Positions 44,701 through 57,598 of a DNA stretch of 64,000 nucleotides are shown here, piece by piece. Source of the DNA: Eublepharis macularius (taxonomy: Eukaryota > Chordata > Lepidosauria > Squamata > Eublepharidae); assembly GCF_028583425.1 (NCBI RefSeq), contig NC_072795.1, positions 68,462,001 to 68,526,000 on the forward strand, in the 5' to 3' direction. A program made the position numbers and the translations under genes. The notes below the pieces were generated by a model. It was not told the origin of the DNA and did no database searches. It was given only the letters and a program-made list of their open reading frames with translations. Positions within the stretch are counted from its first letter, which is position 1, and each line of letters begins with the position of its first letter.

Positions 44701-47700
44701 AGACACAACATGTCCTGGGCTTATGTCCACTGTGTTGGTCTGACAAGGCCATGTTGAATTTGGAAGTTTAGTGTGCTTAGTTTGATTTTATGTTAGAATG
44801 AGTGGACTTCCCTTATTATATTTCTTTGTTTTAAAATCTCTTGCTGTACTGTTTACCATCTCCTTAATTTTCAGTTCAGTAAAGAGAACATCTCAAGTTA
44901 ATTCTGGTATTGGATGATCATATTGGAGAGAAAGCTGTATGTTACTTCTGTACACATGCAAATTGATAAAGTGCTGTAAAAAGTATTCTTGCTGTAATTG
45001 CATACATGAGGGTATCAAGATTTGTTATGTGTGTTACGTAGTGATGTGCCACTGTGTCCCTATGCAGTGATAAAACACCACACAAGAAGAATTTCACTAC
45101 AGCAGATTGCTTTTTGCCATGTTTTTACATCCATGCTAACCTGTAACATGGGGCAGGAATGAGGGGCTGAAAGCTTCAGGAAAAATGTATATGCACAATA
45201 TTTTGTACAGAATTTGGAAGTTTAAAAGAATGGAATCATAGATAATTCCTGATGTATTGGTTCCATTTTGGAAACAAGACCAAATAATTTGGAACTTCAA
45301 AATCCAGGGAGAAATATGGATTAGAACTTTGGCAATATCCCTGATTTTCTGTTGTGGTAAGTAAGGCTTGTGTGTGTTTCTGGGGAATGCTAGCTTGATT
45401 CTTATTTGGTTGATAGGGGTGGGGAAAGAGAATATTCTTCAACCATCATAGTGTCAGAATGAAGTTTCTTCCCCCTCTACTTTGCCAACCTGCCTGCCCA
45501 ACTCTGTGCTTTTAATAACGCTCACTGCAGTCAATCAGTGGAGGTAATGGACTGAAGAGCAGGCTGCTTTGTGTCTGAGCTGAGCCTGCAATCCTGCTAC
45601 AAAAGCTGGTTTACAGGGATGGCGGGCGGTGTGGCGGGGGGGGGGGGAGACGAGGAATGTTTTCACTATTACAGTCTGGACAGAACCATTCTGCATTTCA
45701 GTCACTTCTCCCTTGTTCTTAAATGACTAATAATGACTAATCATTAACCAGCTGAGGAATCTGAGCCACTGATGTCTGGTACTGTGTTGTCCCCCACCCC
45801 TCACAGATGTCAAGTTTAGTTTACTGAAAGTTTTTTTTTAGTTTCTTTTTTGATCTTTCAATTGCATAATTACAGAGAAAGTTTCATGGGCAGCCAGACA
45901 TTTGATTTATAAATACATCTGTTTTGTAGCTGTAATTAAGTTTGTTCTGCTTAGAAGCAAGGGTGTATAGCTAGGCAAGAAGCCATCACTTCCAGGAGGT
46001 AGCTATTCTCTGCATTTCTCCTCGTGATTTATCTAAGGTGAGATCCTGGGTTAGGGGAAACAGAGTAGAGGTTGATTGAAGGGGTGTGAGCAATTGTCCT
46101 TGAGTTGCTTTGGGTCTGGGATGCTGCATGTGCCTATAAACTGCTGTAGGCTTCCCTAGCTCTTCCAGAGTTGCAAGTCTCCTCCTTATGTAAATAATCA
46201 TGACATATGCCTCTGCTTACTGCTGAGCTGGAGAGGGTCGGAAAGTGGGTGGAGGCTGATCGCAAGCTTCTGTCGTATGTGCAAGAGTGTGTATTTATTG
46301 AGAGTCGTTAAATCTGTGTGTGTTGGAGGGTGCTGTGTGTCTTGCATGCTGACAATGAATGCATTCCGGGTGTTCTGCATCTCTGCCCAGTGAGAGAGGA
46401 AACAGCAAGGTAGCCAAGCCACCTTGCGCAGTACGATGGGGGGACAGCTAACCAGAAGCACGCTATACGGTAAGGAGCTGGCCAGCACTGATGTTTAGAC
46501 AGCCAATTCTTAATGTTAGGTAGATTTCTTGCTCTTTCTGCAGCAGGAAACAATATGGCTCAGAAAGGTAAGTGAGGTCCGGGGAAGAGCAGCAGTCCCT
46601 CCTCTCTGCTTCACACTCTGCTATGCCTTTTTTTCTTGACAAAAACCCTTTATGTAAAATATGGTCTTATTTAAAGCAGAATCCAAGGATGAGGGAGAGA
46701 GGGAGAGAGAGAGAGAACGTGTGTCTTTTATCTGATCTTATTCCATATGTCGCTTTTGTTTTATTGCTTCGGACAAATATTTGTCTACAGACCGTTGCTT
46801 CGTCCTCTGACAGACACCATGCAGGAAAAAGAGAGAGAAGAGAATATTATATAGCCTTGACAGCAAGGCCAGACAGTTTAAAAGGCATCCAAGGAAGGAT
46901 TCGTCTAAGAAAATGGATTGGAGTTTCAGTTAAGATCCCTCAGATAGTGGTTTCTGCTCTCTCTCTTTGTCTCACTGTGTGTGTATGTGTAACTATTTAG
47001 TTTACAACATAGCTGGAGGCTTAAAAAGGCAGCTTCAGTGTAAATCCATTTAATCTAGTGTGCTGCATGTCTTTGCAGGATAATACAGAGGAGTGCATGA
47101 GAGGCAAGGGTGCGGTATTGCGGGGATCTGGGTAGATAGTACTGAGCATTTTTTTCAGGGGTAATTGGCAAAACTGTATAACCTCTGCATGTTTTTTACA
47201 GGAGATGCAGTAAAAGGAATCGGCTTGTTTGCAATAACAAGTAAAATCTAGTCCAAATGAAGCACACTTTCCCTGCTGATTTCAGGGGTAGTGGCTACCT
47301 TGTGCCAGAACAGTGCTCAGATTTGGATCATGCCTGGTATTTTTACCTCAGGAACTGCTTGTTCCTCTTCATTGTTGTATTCCTTTAACTTTTTTTACAT
47401 TGTTTGAGAAAGTGTTTTCTGTCTAAACTGTCAGTTAGCAGGAGTATCTACAAACTCCATTTAAAACCAGGAATATAAACATTCACTTTGTAAAGAAGGT
47501 GTGTCCGTCTTTTGTGTGTACAGATAAAAGTTGTAATAATGTATGTCATGTAAATTGTTTTCTGAGGTGAGGTGTGGTTAACAATGCATGCATTTGAATT
47601 GTATCCCACAACTCAGTTTTTAATCCATACTTCCTTATTTTCAGGCAACAATTCAGCCAACTAACACTGTATTCACTACTGATGATACTCTCTATAGGTT

Positions 47701-48284
47701 TAATGTTAATAACTTGGTGTTCCATGAAGATTTCCTAAACTGGTTTGTGTCTTTATTTACGTTTATCATGAACCACACATACCATTTGCAAAATAATGTT
47801 AATGTATTATGGGGATAGAGAGAGACAGAGAGAAATCCAGTCAGAAGTGGTGGGTTTTCTTTATAACCTGATTAAAACTATTAGCCTTTTTATGACTGGG
47901 AGAACAGAAATAAATACTTTCCGGGATCTTTGTAAATGTACACTTTGGGAATCTCTGTTAAAATGTTTAGCTGTAGTCCATGGCTGTTTCAGCATAGTGT
48001 GATCATACAACATCATTTTTTTTACTTTTCTGGTGAATGAATAAAACAGAGAATACAGTTTTAGCTTAGAAAAAAGGAGGCAGAAAGATAGCACCGCATT
48101 TTATAAACGTAGCACAGTATAGGGGGAAGAGCAGTTTAGGTTAAACAGAGCAGCAAATTCAAGAACCAGGGACTACAAACTGGCCATTACAACAACACTT
48201 ATCAGGAATCACAAAAAAGTTTATAAATTCTAAATTCTAGTTTCACAGGATCACAGTGGAACTAAAGAACCATATAGCACAAAA
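44701..48284. other. Repeat-poor unassigned stretch
   Basis: The longest tract without a recognised dispersed repeat. A G-run lies near 45,637 and a (GA)n tract at about 46,690-46,716. The 142-codon frame at 46572-47000 overlaps that tract and shows no domain. A weak exon candidate is listed separately at 46,436-46,567. Low repeat density may mean functional constraint, but this cannot be shown from the sequence alone. Confidence 0.4.
46436..46567 (+). other. Weak candidate 5' exon pair
   Basis: An ATG at 46436 opens a 34-nt segment ending at a good splice donor (CG|GTAAGG at 46469/46470). An acceptor after a pyrimidine-rich tract (CTCTTTCTGCAG, ending 46543) precedes a 24-nt segment ending at a strong donor (AAAG|GTAAGTGAGG at 46567/46568). 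The 24-nt segment keeps the frame, giving a start MGGQLTRSTLY then AGNNMAQK; the MGGQLT start would suit N-myristoylation. A TATAAA lies at about 46,135. Against it: the intron would be only 74 nt, no homologue is recognised, and such motifs occur by chance. Confidence 0.15.
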
Positions 48285-48860
48285 ACTAAAAGGAGTCTCA
48301 TGGTACTTTTACTTATCTTAAACATTTTTATCCAGCCCCTCAGCCAAATAGGTTCTCACAACAGCTTATAATAAATCTAAAATAAGGAACCATGAAACAC
48401 AACAGCAATAAAATACTCAGGAAATTACAATCCAAAACACTAAAACCAGCAAAAACTTCTCTTAAAAAGAGCTTTAAAATAGTTATAATAAAAACATAAT
48501 GAACACTTTCAAATTATCAGATAGCATAAAAACAAATTATAAGCATGTTATATAAAAATTAAATTAAAAAACCAGATGTATTTAACCTGTTCTGTGGAGA
48601 GACAAAAACCAACAGAGCTTGGGAGAAAAAAATATGTTTTTACCTGGCAACAAAAGGATCAAAGGTGAAGAGCTGATGGGAGAGTGTTCTATACATAGGG
48701 TGCCATGACTGAGAAGGCCTCATTTCTTGTTGTAGCCTGCCTCACCTCAGATAGAGGAGGGGGATTGAGCAGGGTGTTCAAAGGGGATTTCAGCTCTCAG
48801 GCAATACATACATGAGCAGCTAGTTGTTAGGTTTAAGAACCTTTAGATGGTCCTTAATTT
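48285..48860 (-). mobile_element. L2-group LINE 3' region
   Basis: The A-rich tail region on the plus strand ('cagccaaataggttctcaca', 'aacagcttataataaatc') leads into 'gaaggcctcatttcttgttg' and 'tagcctgcctcacctcagat', the reverse of a familiar L2-group 3' region. It continues to about 48,860. No reverse transcriptase motif remains. Confidence 0.65.
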
Positions 48861-49018
48861 TTAACAAAGTCATTGTTGCATGAACTGGAAAAAAATAGTG
48901 GAGTAGAAACTACTACTTCAGATGCATGAAAATTGGAAGTTGGGTGGCATCAAATGATGTTCCTATATATTTTCCAAAAACAACTTTGTTCTTAAGTCTT
49001 ACTCGTGTTGGATCTGGC

Positions 49019-49425
49019 CAGGTCCGGTGCCACCATTGAGGCGGTGAGGCGGGTGCCACGGGTGCTGGTGCAGCGGAGGGAGCGGAGGAGGGGTGCCAGG
49101 GGCGGAGGTGTGTGCCATGGAGCTGGCATGCATGACCCACAGCTGCTGCAGCTGGCCAGCCCCGCACCGCTACCACTGCCTCTGCCACACGGTCCCGGCC
49201 AGCCGCAGCAGCCACGGGCCAGGCACGGCAGGTGTCTGGGGCGGCATGCAGAGTGCAGGCAGCCTCTGCGTGCCACCCCAGCCACCCGCCGGCCAATGGG
49301 CCTGGCTTGCTGCGTGATGATGTCATCATGCGGTGACATCATGCAGGCCAGGGACGCGTGTGCGCACTACATGTACGTGCATGTAGGGGCGGCTGCGGGC
49401 GCCAGAAGCTCTGGCACCGCCCCTG
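49019..49425. mobile_element. GC-rich hAT-like miniature element D
   Basis: A 407-bp element starting CAGGTCCGGTGCCA and ending TGGCACCGCCCCTG; the termini are inverted repeats at 12 of 14 bases. It is flanked by an exact 8-bp duplication GATCTGGC (49011-49018 and 49426-49433). The interior is strongly GC- and CpG-rich and holds a 'gatgatgtcatcatgcggtg' palindromic block near 49,315. Long overlapping frames on both strands (up to 146 codons) are GC-driven artefacts. Confidence 0.92.
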
Positions 49426-49433
49426 GATCTGGC

Positions 49434-50221
49434 TATCATTTTTAGTGCAGGAAAAGATTTTTCCAAGATTTGTGTAGTAACTTTGGATTTTAGTGGTGAG
49501 GTTAGCTGGGTCTTCATGCATATTTGATTCATATGGCGTTATTTGCTCTGTGGGCATCTTTCTTCAATGCCGTCTGTTTTCTGCTTGATCTACATAGTGA
49601 ACTGTTTCATGTAGATTGATTAATTGAACCCAAGGCTGGCATCTGGGCTGGTTGGCCTTTTGGTCTCTTCTGATTTTTTCAATCTTCTCTCTTGTAAATT
49701 AAAAAAAAAACTTGTAACAGACAAAAAATAGGTGAAAACAGTATTAATTCTGAAAATCACAACTAATTTTTATTTTTTAAAATAATAATCTTTCAAAAGA
49801 TAATGTTTTTTTTGTTTTTATAGCTAGCATGTCCTAAAGTCAACACTTTTGTTAAAATTAGCTCATTATTTCACACATGACCAAATAAATTCAGAACAGG
49901 AGAACTGGAGATGTGCTGATTTTATGTTTTGAAAACTTTAACTGAAATGCATGACAGAAGAGCATCATGATAATTAATGGAGTTTGGCTTGATTGTTCTG
50001 AAGTTTAGAATTTTCTGGTAATTCACTGAGCAGGTGTGCAGCAAGCAGGAGCTGTTCCAACTAATTACAGTCTAATCAGATATGGGGCAAACTGTGGTAT
50101 TTTGCATATGACATGGAAGTGGATTATATTTCCTCAACAAGAACGGAGTTGCAGTGGCAAAGGTTGTCAACCAGTCAGCTTGTCCCTTCTTTCAAGACTT
50201 TTGACAAAAGAGCCATATATC
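49434..50221. other. Unassigned stretch
   Basis: No feature recognised. Confidence 0.4.
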
Positions 50222-50408
50222 ATGAATGAGTTGTATAGTGACTAAAAGCATGACCTATGAGTCAGAAAATTCCTGGTTAAGGTCTCCCATAGCCATGAAT
50301 TCACTAGGTAGCCTTAGGCAAGTCACTATTCTGTTGGAAGGATTACTGGGATTGCACATGAAGTTGTTTTGGACACTTTAGTGTCCTATATAAATGCATT
50401 ATTATTAG
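50222..50408 (+). mobile_element. tRNA-headed SINE, old copy
   Basis: 'gagttgtatagtgactaaaa', 'aggtagccttaggcaagtca' and the tail 'tcctatataaatgcattatt' with a short ATT run follow the 23.4-kb SINE. Confidence 0.7.
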
Positions 50409-50588
50409 ACATGGCTGGTTATTGAAGACAGTGGTTGCAGTTGCACAACAGCTAAAGAGTCGTGAGAATATTCCTAGAATACCCGCATGCTTGTCCACCA
50501 TAACAATTGGATGCTGCTATAGCATCTTTCATCTCAGGATCTCTGAGAGGCACAAAACAAAGCCTTGAACATTCTCAGAGCAGACAAA

Positions 50589-50770
50589 GGGTGATTCTGC
50601 ACGTCCCGACATAGCGCTATACTCATGGACCAAAAGCGTCTTCCTGGCACGATTTCTGATGTCATTGCACCATGATGCCGCTCTCAAGGCACGATGATGT
50701 CAGAAATCGTGCCAGGAAGACGCCCTTGTTGTGTGAGTATAGCACTATGCCGGGACGTGTGGAATCGCCC
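50589..50770. mobile_element. 182-bp foldback miniature element
   Basis: Two 83-bp arms (50589-50671 and 50688-50770) are largely complementary around a 16-bp loop. Ends read GGGTGATTCTGCACGTCCCG and, on the other strand, GGGCGATTCCACACGTCCCG. The flanks are AAA on both sides (50586-50588, 50771-50773), possibly a 3-bp target duplication. Its termini match those of the 914-bp element at 57.6 kb. Confidence 0.9.
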
Positions 50771-50773
50771 AAA

Positions 50774-52239
50774 ATGTGGATTGGGTAAACAGGAATATCA
50801 TTAATTTAAAGTTATGTTTTCATGGAAGATGTAGAGATTTAAGCTTTTTGAAATTCAGATAGTAAGGATTCTTCTGTATTATTATTTCACTGTTTTCTAG
50901 TAACTGAGACTGTTATTGTGTACTGTTTATTCTGTAAACAGTTTTTATCAGGCTATTTAGCTATTGCCCTAATTTATGCCACTGCACTCCATTTCAAGAT
51001 TTTAAGTGCCAAATACCAAAGGACTCAGTAGGCTTGGTTTGGAGGTCTGCTGTGATCACTTAAAAACTGGTTGTTTTCCCCCAGCACATATACTGTTGGG
51101 ACACTGTTTTTCCACTGCTTCACTACAACATCAACTTGACACAGACCAAAGCCACCATTCATTCACTTTCCACATTCCTATGAAATCTTCCCAAGCTCTG
51201 CCAATAAGGATTGAATACAGCATGCTTCTAGGTAGGCCCTTCCCACAACATCACTCTACTGGAAAGGAAGGCATTTTTAGGGTGACAGGAAACTAGGCAA
51301 TTGGCCTTATTTTTGCCTCCTTGTATACTGTATGCTTTCCAGAGGACCTACAGGACATTAGGGGAAGCAGTTCCAAGCTGCTAGAATGTCCAAGAATCCT
51401 TTTAAGAAAGTCCCCTTTTGGGGAGGGACAGAAAACAAGACCATTGACCTTACCACTAGATCAGGCAGAAGGAATAATAGCTGGAGCACAGAAATGGATA
51501 TGGCTTGCTTTCCATTCTGTAAACTAACGCTTTCCTTTGGAAGGGTGCAAAGTGAACTCCTATTATACCATTTATGACAATTGGTTTCCAGTCATTATGC
51601 AGTATAACAGCTGTCCATAGTAAACATGAACTGAATAAATGGAGTGCAATGTAGCAATATTGAAAATAACATAAAGGGAAGTACAGTCAGTCTTCATCAG
51701 AGCCAGGAATAGACACCAAGCGTTTTGTTTCTCAGTTCTGTGTTTCTAGTCATAAGACTATCATTTCTTCCTGAGAGTTAAAAAAAGAAGACCTCTGCAA
51801 ATGTTATGTACTCTTACTATATCATGTACTCTACTTAGTAAGTGTGCTTATTTTGGGTGGCTCTTTCAACAGGATAGAATATGGTAAACATTTGCCATAC
51901 AGACTCACATGATCCATAAAATGAAAAAAACTTAATCTGCCATTAGGTAATGATCCTTTTTTGGTATCAGTTTTTTTCTATTCAGTTATCTCATCTCACT
52001 TGTATAAATATTTAATGGCAATTTGCACCTGAAAACAATATTCAATATAAAATCCACAGAAAGTGTCAAGTTTGCAATCAGTAACTATGAAATATGAGAG
52101 CGTAGATTACACACCATATTTAAAAAGCAACACTCAATAATGCTACTTGATTTAGAGTCATGCTCCATTATGCATATATGTACTCCTCTCTTTCAGATAT
52201 AGTAACTGTGTTAACCCTTACCTGTTAATGCACATATGA
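50774..52239. other. Unassigned stretch
   Basis: No exon or dispersed repeat recognised. Confidence 0.4.
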
Positions 52240-52480
52240 GTTCAAGAACAGCCTGCAAAACCAGTCCAAGAGGTCCCATCTAATCCAGCATCCTGTTTCC
52301 AGCAGTGGTTAACAAGATGCCTCTATGATGTCCACAAGTAGGGTGTGAAGGCAACAGGCTCCTCCACAATTATTTGTCCTCCAGCACCTGTCATTTAGGT
52401 TTGGGACTTCTATCTTTGGTGGGATTTGATGTCATCTGCAGCATTCTTTTTAAATTCTCTTTTTTAAAAAAGGAAAATTG
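52240..52480 (-). mobile_element. CR1-type LINE tail, second family
   Basis: Plus strand 'tctaatccagcatcctgttt', 'ccagcagtggttaacaagat', 'gcctctatgatgtccacaag' and 'gtgtgaaggcaacaggctcc' are the reverse of the family's last 200 bases. Complements the portions present at 6.4 and 16.5 kb. Confidence 0.75.
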
Positions 52481-53789
52481 TAATTTAGCTTTGTGATAAG
52501 GAAATAAGCATCCATGGTGCAGTTTGTTATTAGAGCTGTATTCTATTAAAGCTGAAGAGTCACTTTTGTTAGGATGTCATTGAAAGCTGTGGCTACAAGT
52601 TTCACTCAGTCATTAGATGTAAATGGGGACCAGTTCCTTAGGGCTGGAGAAGATGCCAAACTGGACGCATCCCTCAGTCATACACTATGTAGTTTGTTGC
52701 ACATTTACTACTATAATCCTAGTTTCTTAGGGCTGACTCAAATGACTATCAGGCACATGCCAGTAGCTGGGACACATTAATTCACCCCCTGAAATTGCTG
52801 ATTCTTTGTGGCCAGTGAGCTTCTTGCATGCAAGACCACAAACAGAATGAAGCTTCTTGTGTTCCACCAGAAATCTGCACGTGTATTTGCAGAGGCTTGT
52901 AAAAAGCTTCATTATCTATATACAGACTTAGCTGGGTCTGAATAGGAAACTAAGACATTATTTTCAAGCCATCATTAGAATGAACTGGCCCTCTGAGTAG
53001 ACTTCCTATGAAGCTTTAAGCAGCCTTTTGGACAGCTGATATTTCTGCATCAGAAATTTAAAAGAACCCCACTCTCCTTTATTTTTAGTAGGGCAAGTTG
53101 CAGCATTATGGATGCACAATTAAATGATTTGTGTGCATCTCTTGAGGGGATGTTCTTGGTAGTCATGGTACGCATAGTGAATTAAGATTTTGTAGATGAT
53201 GAGATTCCTCATTCTGCATGCATATCCTTCCCATTAGATCACCAACCTCAGCCTGCAAGCGTGATGCCCTCCGATACGGTATTTATTATAGGGAGCTGGC
53301 TTTGCTATCTGTTCCATTGTTTACCTCAGTCCCAGTATTCTGTGCAGATGCTTGCAATGTAGAGCCCCTTCTCTCCAAGAGAGTTGATCTTGTGCTGGTA
53401 GGGGAGAGGGGGCCTGAACCATTTTCACATGGGTGAAAATGTTGGACTGAACTTGCCTGTGCTGGCTTGTTCCTAATTATGGCCCTAGGTTTGTGTTTTC
53501 TAGCCCTAGCTCTCTGGGCCATAACTCTTGCTCTCACTCTTCCTGTCACATGACTTCCCATCATGTAACTGGGTTGGTAACAGTGTTAGTGGATGCCATA
53601 TTGTTTAGTTGTTGTATTTACCATCAGGTCTTTTTACCATCAGGTCTTCAAAGTATATTATTGTATTTTAAAAATACAATGGTAACTTTTTCTTCCCTCC
53701 TTCCCTCTACCCCAGATGGTATGTGCTATATCCTCTTGTTTATAGAACTATATAATAGGGTGACCAGGTGAATTCTTGGAGAGATAGTT
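52481..53789. other. Unassigned stretch
   Basis: No exon or dispersed repeat recognised. Overlapping frames at 53,218-53,771 show no domain. Confidence 0.4.
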
Positions 53790-54570
53790 GCACAGAGTGT
53801 GCACCACAAGAGGGACCCTTCTCTGCATTCTCTTAGATCTTACTGCAGTAAATAACTGGATGTGGAGCAAAGACTTTTCAGATGATCATGAAGGGTGGCT
53901 CGGGGAAGCATGTATTCCCAAAGATATGAAGGACTTTTCAGGGTTTTGAACTTTTATAAACAATTGGGCCAGGAAGCAATCAGGAACCCAGTGCTGTTGA
54001 ACTGAGACTGGAACTATATTGTCTCTTTATCATATTCCAGCTCCTAAATGAGCATTTGCATTCTGCACCAACTGAAACTTTTGAATTGTCTTTAAGAGCA
54101 GCCTCTCCCATGTGAAGTGCATTATCGTAATACAAAAATGAGGTTATAAGTGCATGAAGAAAGGATGAGAAGTCATGATCTAAGGGGTCTCAGATTGCTT
54201 GCCAATAAAGATGCTTAAAGAAACTTCTGGCCCTCATTTCTCCTTGAAAATCTAGTAAAATGTGGGATCTAGAAGCCCTAAACTGCATTCTTGAACATAT
54301 GGATGGGATCAGTGTAGATAATACTCCAACCTCAAACATTTCCAGACATGCAGTTCAACAACTCTGCCTTGTTAGGAATGAGCTTCAGCTTACTGGCCAT
54401 CTTGCAGCCCATAATAGAATCATGTTCTAGGAATGGATTGCTGCTCTAGGATCTAATGAGAATGGGTAGTTGGGTATCATCTGGATTCTTGAACCTATAG
54501 ATAAAACTCGGAGAAATTCAAATTCTATGACCCAAGTTGTTTATATTTGGTTGCTTTACATTTCTGGAAA
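53790..54570 (-). mobile_element. L2-group LINE, decayed RT C-terminal region
   Basis: Plus strand 'gcattctgcaccaactgaaa', 'agcagcctctcccatgtgaa' and 'gtgcattatcgtaatacaaa' correspond to the reverse-transcriptase C-terminal part ('LQLVQNAAARLL' region). 'gagcttcagcttactggcca' corresponds to the 'KLKLNPDKTE' region and 'tgggtatcatctgga' to the YADD region. Same order as the copies at both window ends but far more diverged; no open frame survives. Confidence 0.7.
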
Positions 54571-57500
54571 AAAAAGAGAGAAACTATGTGGTTTGTGAAC
54601 TGGAGAATCTATGAAGCCTTTTATTTATTTTTGTTTAAAATTCTTCCTTGTCTACTAACCCATGGAGCTCTGGAGGCAACTTGGAATCTGGAAAACAGTG
54701 GCATAACAACTTTGACTAACCTTTGACAACTTTGACCAATGATGTTGCCTGTCTCTGAGCTATTTTTAGGAGAGGAGGATAGACATGGTTGAAAACTTAA
54801 GAATATAATCAAGTCAATCATAAGCACTTTTGAGTACTATTGATTTCAGTGAGAGAGAGTTAAGTTTGAAAATCAATGGAACTTTTCAATCAAGGTGGCT
54901 TTTATATGCGCACACACAAAGCAGTCTTTACATGTTCTGAAGTCTTTGCTTTTCTAAAATCAAGACATCTCTGGTAGGTTTGCTGTATTGAAGTTTTCCA
55001 AACTTGGATATCCTAATTTACATATTATACAAATGGTTTCTAGTAATAGAAATGAGGCACATTAATTGTTGTCATTTGATTTGCTGCCTGATCACCACCA
55101 CAGAAAATTTGGGGAAGTTTAATGGTAAACAACATATCTTTATGCATTTATTCTTAGCAGGGTTCACTCAGACTGTCATCTGACATGACAGCAGCAAAGC
55201 TTGTCTGGGAGTAAGAAAGATAGAACATGGAACAGTGCCCTATGATCTCTTAATTTTGTTGCTCCAGCAGTACATGGCTCTTCAGCGGCTCAATTAATGG
55301 AAAAGTAAAAATTCCCATGTAGCACGTTCCTATTTGTCCCCCACCAAGTCTTAAACCCTTTATGATTAGTGTAGTGTTTAGCCTTTGTTAATAGAAATGT
55401 TAGTAGAAATGGAGAAGTAGTTAGTAGAAATGTTAGTAGAAATGGAGTAGAATGTTAGTAGAAATGGAGAGTCTATAGCCTTTTGAAGATTTGGGCTTAT
55501 ATTCTGTGCACACACCTACCTCCTATTTGTTTCAGTGGAGTTTCATTGGTTTCCATAAAACTTGCGGTCAATGTAGTGTAGTGTGAACAGGACCTATCCA
55601 TTTAAATGGGACTAACTTCAAAACAAGTATGCATATTAATGCATCTTTAAACATCTCAAACATTTCCCAGCAACACATTAAGTGAAAATGTTTCTCTACA
55701 CAATTAAGAAACAAATTTAAGATTAATGCCAGTATATAACCTCAGCCATTTAACTGAACCCCAAGAAGAGCTGTCACAGACTCCTTGCCAGCAGTAGGCT
55801 ATACTGCTCCCCCCTCCCCAAGTTTTATGAATCTGAATATGCTGAATATCAGTATGTGGATGATAATCAAGTAATAGGAAAAATATTATTCCTTTAGAGT
55901 ACTTTGTGATGAAGCAGTGCCAATACTGAACTAGAAGGAATCGTCCTACAGCGCACACGCACATGCAAAAAATTAGTCCAAACATGAGCATTCAGCGTTA
56001 TTGAATCCTACTGCCTCCCCCACTAAATTTTTTTGAAACTAGGTAATGTAAAAACAATTATAAACCAATTGTTTTTTTAATATTTTTAGATAAGCCGCTC
56101 TTCACAGCTTCCAACACATGGGCGAGGGGGGACTGTCTTTTCATTTTGCCTTCATTCTACCTCGGGATCTAGAAAGTCTAGAGGGTTTTTTAAAAATGAA
56201 AGCCAGCTAATGTACCAAATAGGTTCTGAGTGGTATTCCAAAATTCAGACTATACACAGTTGAATAGTCAAAACGGTTGTGAGATACATTGTAATAATAC
56301 ATGTTGAAAAGAAATGTAAATCGGGGCTAATCTGGTGACTAAAAAATTGGAGCTGACCAAAATGATTATTGAGTCTAGTTTATTTGCATCACTTAACTGC
56401 AATTCAGAATGTATTTGCATATACTTATAAAAAGGCACTTGGAATTTCCACCCCGCCCCAAACAGATTGAAAGGGGAATCACCTGCCTGTAATGCTTGTT
56501 GGGTTGTATTACTTTAGTAGTAGAAGTTTCAAGAGCTCTTTTAAATTATGGCTGCAACTGGAGAGAAAGTGTTAAACAGAACCATGGTTTTTTTTTCTAT
56601 CAGAGGAGATGCTAGAAGTAGGAAGAGGCAGAAGTAGGAAGATCCAGTTTGGAGCCCTTGGCAGTGGCCAGAAAGCCAGGTGGGGCTGAAAAATGTGCCC
56701 ATCATTGTTCTAGCTGTGGAAGAGAAAAGGAGAAGTGGGTAAAGGGTCCTTGGCACGCTCTGTTTAACAGAACCAGCCTTCAAATGAATGCAGTGAAGAA
56801 AGAGGGAAGTTCTTCAGACATAGATGCACACCTGTCCCAAGCATACATACTCCTACGTCCTTCTCCTGGGGCAGGTGGAGCCATGCTGTTCTGCACAGAA
56901 AACTGACATATGAGTTGCTTTGCTTTTGATTGTAATTGCTCTTTGTTTTCAGGAAACATGTCCCAGTATTGGGCCACACCTAACATCAACTAATTCTGCA
57001 GCAAATTCATTCTAGTACAGGCTAATCTTTAGAGAAAAACATTGAACAATGCCTGTACCAAACTGCTTGGAAAGGGGCTCATACTGAGTTAGGTACATTA
57101 TGCATGCTTTTGGATGGAGCTGTAGGCAATACTATTTCTTGGCAGTCCATCTAGCTATTGTGGTTTCTTGGGTTTTATTCCAGCAATAATGCAGCAAAAC
57201 ACATTCTATATTGCAAAACCTTTCAGATTCTTAACTAGCTTTGTTCATCTAATGAATAATCTCCCAGTGGCTGGTCTATCAAGTTTCCTGGTTTTACTGC
57301 TTCATGAAATAGGTTTTCAGCTCCGTCCTATGGTGTATCAGTTTCCCAGAATGAGTTGATTAATCAGGGGGAAAGAAAAGATAAATATTACAGCTTTTGA
57401 AGTACTGGTTTCTAGTCCTGTGGTTATAGATGTACAAAGTGGATTTTCCTTATTCATTACTTGAATAGTAAACTATTTACCAAGGCAATGAAAGTGAGAG

Positions 57501-57598
57501 ACTTGTACGTTTTCCCCTGTATCCTATCCCCCACTATTTTCTCTTTCTCTTCCTTGGTAGCAGCCATAGCATCTCCTTCCCACCCACCAGCCAACCTA
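54571..57598. other. Unassigned stretch with a minisatellite
   Basis: No exon or dispersed repeat recognised apart from the short tandem array at 55,388-55,472. Open frames at 56,541-56,989 overlap on both strands and have no recognised homology. Confidence 0.4.
55388..55472. repeat. Minisatellite, unit about 'gttagtagaaatggaga'
   Basis: Five to six imperfect units built on 'ttagtagaaatg' with alternating short and long spacers, such as 'ttagtagaaatgttagtaga'. Confidence 0.85.

Noticed and set aside
46572-47000. 142-codon plus frame
   Set aside because: Starts just after a strong splice-donor-like site and crosses a (GA)n tract; the peptide is arginine/glutamate-rich from that tract and otherwise featureless.
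48913-49445. Overlapping GC-rich frames of 116-146 codons on both strands
   Set aside because: They fall on element D, whose ends and target duplication are visible. Alanine, arginine and proline bias follows from GC content.
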